64,000 nucleotides of DNA from Ostrinia nubilalis. Its lineage: Eukaryota; Arthropoda; Insecta; Lepidoptera; Crambidae. Where the stretch lies: positions 5,270,001 through 5,334,000 of the forward strand of contig NC_087096.1 of assembly GCF_963855985.1 (NCBI RefSeq), read 5' to 3'. The position numbers were made by a program, and so were the translations under genes. Below are positions 58,287 to 64,000 of this stretch, in pieces. Positions within the stretch are counted from its first letter, which is position 1, and each line of letters opens with the position of its first letter. The notes beneath the pieces were generated by a model that saw only the letters and a list, made by a program, of their open reading frames with translations, was not told where the DNA came from and did not search any database.

Positions 58287-58430
58287 CTGAGGAAGTCTGA
58301 TAAGCTTACGTTTCAGCCTATATTTGCCTTTAGAATCCGCTTGCGTAATGGGAGTATAATATTTGCGCTCAAACATTTCTGCCATCCCGAAGCCGAGACC
58401 TGTCTTAGCATATCCTCGTGATGTGTTCAT
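58287..58430 (-). CDS. Candidate first coding exon, unrecognised (48 codons)
   Basis: The minus strand has ATG at 58430 and 48 codons (MNTSRGYAKTGLGFG..., then KGKYRLKRKLIRLPQ), ending CCTCAG before GTAAGG, an excellent splice donor in phase 0. The frame is also open upstream, so it could instead be an internal exon. The peptide is very basic at its end and has no signal peptide or known domain. It could be a 5' exon of a minus-strand gene, but nothing downstream could be matched. Confidence 0.3.
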
Positions 58431-58956
58431 GATCGCCGAGTGACCCGCAAGGCCGCATCTGGCAATCTCGCAACACAAACACCGTGGAAGATTAAGGTGG
58501 CCACACACCGTTTGTCATGTGTGTTTGCCGCGCCGGCACGGCAGCGTATTGTTAAAATATTTACGCGCCGAACGTTTGCTTAGGATGAGTAGTTTCAACG
58601 TCAGCCGATTCGTGGATGCCCATTCACAAACACGATTTCCGTAACACGTTTGCGGTTATAACGGTTTGTCAAAATTGTTATTGTTATCAACTCGGAAGGC
58701 ACCCTTGTTGGGTTGCGGAACAAACACAACATAAACACGGTTACAAAGACTGCAGGGAAACTTTTACGTAAGTACACGGTTAACGGGGAATGTAACTTGA
58801 AAACGGTTCCGCCGATTTTAAAGTGTTGTTACTTGCCAGTTTTTAACAAAAATTTCTTTGTATTTTAATGGTTCTACTAAGTATTGTAAAAAAATACGAG
58901 CATCAAAACGTACCTTGAAAGAAGGATCATACGTAATTCGACAGTGGCTTCAGTAT

Positions 58957-60243
58957 AAGGGAGAGTCCGCTAATTTGGACCAGTTTTTTTCAATCTCATT
59001 TTACACATAGTTTTCTTTTGTTTTTGCTAATGTCCATGGTATATAATAAAAGATACATTATTCAACTTACTATTTCATAAGTATTAATTTACATGATTGT
59101 TGTATATTTAGCACAAATCAACAAAGTACGAGTTCAGAGCTTCGGTCCAATTTAGCCAACCGGTTCGATAATTTGTACCACAGGGTTACTAAATTGGATT
59201 TCAATAAATTTCAAGCCTATAAAAAAACTATGGCAAAATATTATACGATACTTCTTCTTCTTCTTCTTTTCAGCCAAATGACGTCCACTGCTGGACAAAG
59301 GCCTCCCCCAAGGTTTTCCACAATGAACGGTCCTGCGCTGCCCGCATCCAGGCTCTTCCCGCGACCTTTACCAGATCGTCGGTCCACCTAGTAGGAGGCC
59401 TGCCCACGCTACGTCTTCCAGCCCGTGGTCGCCACTCGAGAACTTTCCTGCCCCAACGGCCATCGTCTCTACGAGCTATGTGCCCCGCCCACTGCCACTT
59501 GATTTTAGCAATTCTGCGAGCTATGTCGGTTACTTTGGTTCTCCTGCGGATCTCCTCATTTCTGATTCGATCACGCAGGGAAACTCCGAGCAATTATACG
59601 ATACATTCTTAACAAATTAGGAAACGAAAAGGAACAGTAGTTAATAACATAGACAATCGATATTGTTTTACACGTTATCACGATTTTGAGTACAAGTTTT
59701 GTGATTCCAATTATCGTAACGCACACTTGTACCTAATCTACTTTGCCAGTCTTTTGCTTTCATTTATTGTTAGTCAAACATAACTACGCTATTATAACTT
59801 CAAAATATGATTTACTAAAAAAAAATCAAAATCCTTTGGTAAAGTTCCATACAACTTGATGTGGTACAATTTAGCCGACTAGGTGATAATGCTTTTAAAA
59901 AATCGGTAAAAAATATAGCTTATAAATACCGAAAAATGTTTCAAATAATTGTAATCCACACTAATTTACGCTTCTAAATAATATATTAGAAACACCCTGT
60001 GATTAAATTTAACAAAATTACAAACTAAACATGTATTGTCAAAAGTTACTTGAAAACAATGAAAAAATACTTTTCAAAATAAAACACACGTGTTTGTTGT
60101 CACGGCAAAAACCACATGGCCGATATTAATTGATTTTAGTTGTGTATTGCTGAGTGTTGCAATTACAGACATTCAATAAATACTTTACGAAATATGAGGG
60201 TGGTACAATTTACCCGGCGGTACAATATACCGAACTCTCCCCT
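58957..60243. mobile_element. TIR element with GGGAGAGT ends, split by an RTE copy
   Basis: AGGGAGAGTCCGCTAATTTG and GACC at the left pair with GGTACAATATACCGAACTCTC and CCCT at the right. The words ACAATTTAGCC, GGTACAATTTAC and CCAATTTAGCC recur in the subterminal parts. An RTE fragment (59252-59592) lies inside. No transposase was seen. Confidence 0.75.
59252..59592 (-). mobile_element. 5'-truncated RTE-clade LINE copy with 12-bp TSD
   Basis: It is flanked by ATTATACGATAC on both sides (59240-59251 and 59593-59604). The minus strand keeps a 107-codon open frame, the C-terminus of an endonuclease-reverse transcriptase: LRDRIRNEEIRRRTKVTDI, KWQWAGHIARRDDGRWGRK, RSVGRPPTRWTDDLVKVAG and GEAFVQQWTSFG before the stop. 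A short (GAA)n tail follows the stop. This is the longest and least damaged copy in the window and the reference for the other LINE tails. Confidence 0.93.
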
Positions 60244-60293
60244 AATAGTTATGGGCAACGAAACCCCTTTCTCATCGTGCAGTGTTCTATTGA

Positions 60294-60405
60294 GTTTTAA
60301 CAACATTCAAGACCACGTCATACTATTAGCCCCCAGCGGTATTTGAACCCGCAACCACATTGTACCGATATGTGAACCACAAGTTCAGGTTACCATCCCA
60401 CACCA
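60294..60405 (-). mobile_element. tRNA-like SINE fragment at the duplication boundary
   Basis: On the minus strand GTGGGATGGTAACCTGAAC resembles an A-box arm and GCGGGTTCAAATACCGC a B-box arm. It ends three bases before the second duplicate copy begins. It is not a convincing functional tRNA. Confidence 0.55.
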
Positions 60406-60501
60406 CCCATATACAATACATATGGGAATAACAATAGGATAGATTGAGGTCACAACAAAATGTTACATACTCAAAAAACAAATGGAACATCAATAATTTA
60501 C

Positions 60502-60655
60502 CTATCCTTGGAAAATTTTCCATCCATTAGAAAGTATACGTTTTCCGCTTGCCCTTCGAAGTTATTCCACAGATGCTCCGTGTCGGTGAGCGAGTACCTA
60601 CACAGGAGGAAATTGCAAACATGCAAAAATGGCTGACACTTGGCGTTATATTCCC
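60502..60655 (-). CDS. Candidate exon, duplicate copy
   Basis: Identical to 50073-50226, including the splice-like borders. If the duplication is real, any gene using this exon would carry it twice. Confidence 0.2.
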
Positions 60656-60658
60656 CTG

Positions 60659-60985
60659 GTACAGACGACAGCACATCCAGCAAAGGATCTAAAACAGTTG
60701 TAATAAAGCCGTCTTTGTGACGAATTTTATAGTCTGACTAGCTGTGCCCGCGACTTTATACGCGTGAAAATAGTTTGAATAATATTTCCCATTTTTGCAA
60801 TATTTTTCTTTACTCCTCCATCCCTATTGGCTTTAGTATGTATAGGTATAACCTAAAGCCTTCCTCAATAAATGGAATATATCCAACACAAATAGAATTT
60901 TTCAAACCAGATTACTAGTTCCTCACATTAGCACGTTCAAACAAACAAACTCTTCAGCTTGATAACATCAGTCTAGATTCTCCTA
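60659..60985. mobile_element. GTACAG-type MITE split by a Helitron, duplicate copy
   Basis: Counterpart of 50230-50556. The nested Helitron is at 60738-60977. Confidence 0.75.
60738..60977 (-). mobile_element. Non-autonomous Helitron, duplicate copy
   Basis: Counterpart of 50309-50548, with the same A/T insertion point and CTAG end. Confidence 0.88.
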
Positions 60986-61078
60986 GTACAGACGACAGTA
61001 CATAAAGCAAAGCATCTAACATTATTGTAATAGAGCCGTCTTTGCAACGAATTTACAGGCTGATGTGGTCGACTGTAC
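60986..61078. mobile_element. GTACAG-type MITE, duplicate copy
   Basis: Counterpart of 50557-50649. Confidence 0.82.
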
Positions 61079-61543
61079 CCAGAACATCCCCTGTACAGAA
61101 TTCAACCTTGCTCATGAGAATGTCTGCAAAGAAATAATGAAGGCAATATTACTTTTATATAACACCTCTTTGGAAAGATCTCCCGCCATTTATTTTGATG
61201 ATGCTGCTAATAGCCAAAGTTTAGGCCAAAGGTTCGTAATTCGATTTTGCAAGCAGTCAAACAGAGAAAACTTATTAAAACTACAACAATAGACGTCTAC
61301 GTTGTTTAGGTGTTAAAGTTTGGTTCTCAAAAACTCATAATCTCAGACCCAAGTTCTCAGCATGAGTAGACAAGAAAAAACATATTAAATAATACCTATT
61401 AAAGTTATGGTACCTACGATATTTAAAAACTATCCTAATGATGAATTCTTGTAAGTCGGTATTTTTGGCCATCGCTTACATTCGTTCTATATCATCAACC
61501 AAAATATCGATGACAATTCGTTAATTGCGTGACATCGATCGTT

Positions 61544-61657
61544 CGTTCGTTTCAGCCAAATGACGTCCACTGCTGGACAAAGGCCTCCCCCAACGATTTC
61601 CATAACGACCGGTATTGCGGTTCCTACTTCCAGCAACCTACCAGACCTTCCTATAAT
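61544..61657 (-). mobile_element. RTE-type LINE 3' fragment, duplicate copy
   Basis: Counterpart of 51115-51228. Confidence 0.88.
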
Positions 61658-61698
61658 ATTTTCATGGTAGACAGAAAGAATACGAATTAATAAGTAAT

Positions 61699-61907
61699 TT
61701 ATACTAATATTATAAATGCGAAAGTAACTCGGTCTGTCTGTCTTGCTTTCACGCCTAAACCACTGAATCGATTTTGATGAAATTTGGCATAAAGATAGTT
61801 TGAGTCCCGGGAAAGGACATCCGGTTAGTGAAACAGGGACGCGCGTGATAAAGTTTTTCTGTGACAGACAAAATTCCACGCGGGCGAAGCCGCAGGCGGA
61901 AAGCTAG
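61699..61907 (+). mobile_element. Non-autonomous Helitron, duplicate copy
   Basis: Counterpart of 51270-51478. Confidence 0.88.
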
Positions 61908-62367
61908 TTTCATTATAATTTATAAAATTTTGTTCAAATTAAAGGAAACGAACATAAAATATACTTGATGAAACTTAACAAAAGCTACATAGTAAACTGT
62001 AGAGAGTATCAAAGTCACACAACAAAATTAATGTTCTTTCGTAAGGACTTTAGCAAATTGAGTAATTCAACTATACGACTTAATTCTCTCTGCGACACGA
62101 TGATAAATTTTATTTGCGTCTCTAAAGTTTCCGCGCTTACTAAGCCCGAAAAAGGAGATTCTGGTATTTTAATTAAATTAGTGATGGAACATGCGTTGTA
62201 ATTGTTTCATTGCAAAACCATTTCTATCATTTTGCATGTTGCATTAAGCATCCATTAAACTGAAGCCTAAAAAGGAGCACAATCTTCAAATTCAGCTAAA
62301 TTGACTTGCATTTCTTTATAGATTAAAGGTTAAAAAAATAGAAAGTAAAAAAATATGTAGCATGTAA

Positions 62368-62515
62368 GCTTTTGTCCACGACTGCCTTCGCTTGGGCTTG
62401 GATCGATCTCCTTCCTCGATAAAAGGACTATCCAACACAAAATATTTTTTCAATTCGGACCATTAAGTAGTTTCTGAGATGAGCGACACAAACAAACTCT
62501 TCAGCTTCATAATGA
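62368..62515 (-). mobile_element. Truncated Helitron-like fragment, duplicate copy
   Basis: Counterpart of 51939-52086. Confidence 0.7.
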
Positions 62516-64000
62516 TGAAATAAAATTAAGTATGGATACTTAAAAGTGCAACACAGTTGAAGAATTGTCAATGACGGCGATGCCGCGATGGCGCGTAACT
62601 GATAAGTATGTAGTTCTTCTAACATTTCCCGATTAAATCTAACCTGTTTACCAGTCTCCAGGGTGCTTTTTAGCAAGACATCCATTATCCAGGTAATGGT
62701 GTTCTACAACTATTTATGAACTAGACGCGACGCATTAAGACTGCGGCGGCTAACGACGCGCTAGATGGAAATTAATTCGAAAAAGTAATTAGAAGAGTCG
62801 TGGATGCACTAATGAAATGCGAGCTTATTTTATAACACCTTTTTAATTTAATAACGTTTAATATACCTATATTATACACACATTACGTTACATCAGTAGA
62901 CCAAGATTGGTCACTGCCAAATATTCTGATCCACTTTAGAAATTGTAATGTGCTGCGATGACGTTGGTAATCCGCGTTTATTTTTATCCTCTTCTTCTTT
63001 TGTCTATTGTTAGAGTCCTACAGTTGAAAACTCGTCCCCAGATTGACTGTTCCGATCTTTGACCAATGTTTGTTAAATCATTGGTCACCCAAATCATCAT
63101 ATCCGCCTCTTTCCAGTCATCCTCCTATGATAAAATACATGATATGCTAATACAAAATATTCCTACGCTGGATTCGGCTTTTAAGAAAAGCGGAGTGAAC
63201 AATTGGGCTGATCACGGTACAGGCTCGGGGCTATGCCCAAAGCCCGTTGTAGTGAAGACAATAAAATCGATAGAGCGATAGCTTACAGTTTTCATCGGAA
63301 TAACATTCCAGATTTAAAGTGCATGGAAAATTAAACATACGACGTTGTTCCCTCGCCGATACAGCTCGGAAAAGAAAAATGCTCCATAATGTTGAACGCC
63401 GCGGAACAAATTCGCTTTCCACATGTTCCCTATTAGATTTTCAAGCAGTATAGTTTTATTCACATAACTTTAGCCATATAGCTGTTTATGAGTAAATACG
63501 ATACGATATTCCACGAATATCAAGCCAAAGCACTCATTTGGCCACAACCCAGCGTCTCGTCGTGAAAATTAGCCGACCACTAAATGAAGGCCTAAAAAGG
63601 GTTTGATCGCAATTTAAAAATCAGCCCAATTGCCAGTGGATTCGGATGGACCGATGAAAACTTAATCAGCGTAATGTCGATTAGCAATTAACCTTTTGAT
63701 CAAAACGTAAAAACGGTCTGATTCTATTGAATTAACAAAGGAATCGCCTCATCAATACTCTCTGCGTTATTGGGTACCTGTTAGCTTAGGACGATAGGGA
63801 TATCCATTTAGCCACAGTATAAATACAGGAAAAAGGTCCGCAGGTGTAAACTATACCCATACTTATTACGTCTCGTGGCTTTAGAACAATATGTAGAGCA
63901 CATCTCCTTAGCATTTGACGCTTTTGACTGTGTAAAGCTTAGTCTCATGACCAGATCTGTTCAGAATCGACAATAGGCAAAAAAAATTGGTATCGCACTG

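Larger units (their letters stand above)
60408..64000. repeat. Segmental duplication, second copy (runs off window)
   Basis: Same content and order as 49979-53571 at a constant +10429 offset. It holds the candidate exon (60502-60655), GTACAG elements, two Helitrons, a Helitron fragment and a LINE tail. It is open-ended, so the real duplicated unit could be as long as 10.4 kb or more. Confidence 0.95.

Noticed and set aside
59173..59391. Plus-strand frame starting MYHRVTKLDFNKF with a hydrophobic stretch
   Set aside because: It runs into the antisense of the RTE copy. The (CTT)n tract encodes the leucine run.

Overview
This 64 kb window is eukaryotic nuclear DNA, most likely from a moth or butterfly (Lepidoptera). 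Four things point there. The background is AT-rich and almost free of genes. There are repeated 3' ends of an RTE-type LINE that reads QQWTS. There are Helitron-like elements with a TC 5' end, a CTAG 3' end, insertion between A and T, and the Lep1-like terminal word CCCGCGACTTCGTACGCG. There are also dense families of foldback MITEs with TA, TWA or 8-bp target duplications. No bacterial operon, rRNA, intact tRNA or CRISPR array was seen, and no virus-like genome was recognised.

The only host gene I can support is on the minus strand. Two exons (18318-18122, then 13673-13535) join in phase across a 4.4 kb intron and together encode one SUEL-type galactose/rhamnose-binding lectin domain with eight cysteines. 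The rest of this gene was not found and may lie outside the window or in exons too short or divergent to see. Its intron is filled with transposons, including a clean non-autonomous hAT element (15581-17328, 8-bp TSD). A few other segments have an open frame and a good splice donor (40434-40583, 58287-58430, 50073-50226 with its copy, and 7049-7108). They are offered only as weak exon candidates.

The rest is a mobile-element graveyard with readable history. 194-1061 is a large foldback. 4843-10640 is bounded by about 350 bp inverted arms, each interrupted at the same AATT site by a different foldback insert. 19757-20881 is a TA-flanked TIR element holding a frameshifted C-terminus of a restriction-like-endonuclease LINE. 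21615-24064 is a foldback inside a foldback that carries a LINE C-terminal remnant. Around 14.5 kb and 24.1 kb, MITEs sit inside MITEs. Around 31 kb and 50.4 kb, Helitrons sit inside a GTACAG-type element. 58957-60243 is a TIR element split by an RTE copy with a 12-bp TSD.

The last 3593 bases (60408-64000) are a nearly perfect copy of 49979-53571, offset by exactly 10429 bp. One substitution was seen (C51686 versus T62115). This is either a very recent tandem segmental duplication or an assembly artefact, and it is the most important thing to check. I did not find convincing evidence of a new multi-gene biological system.
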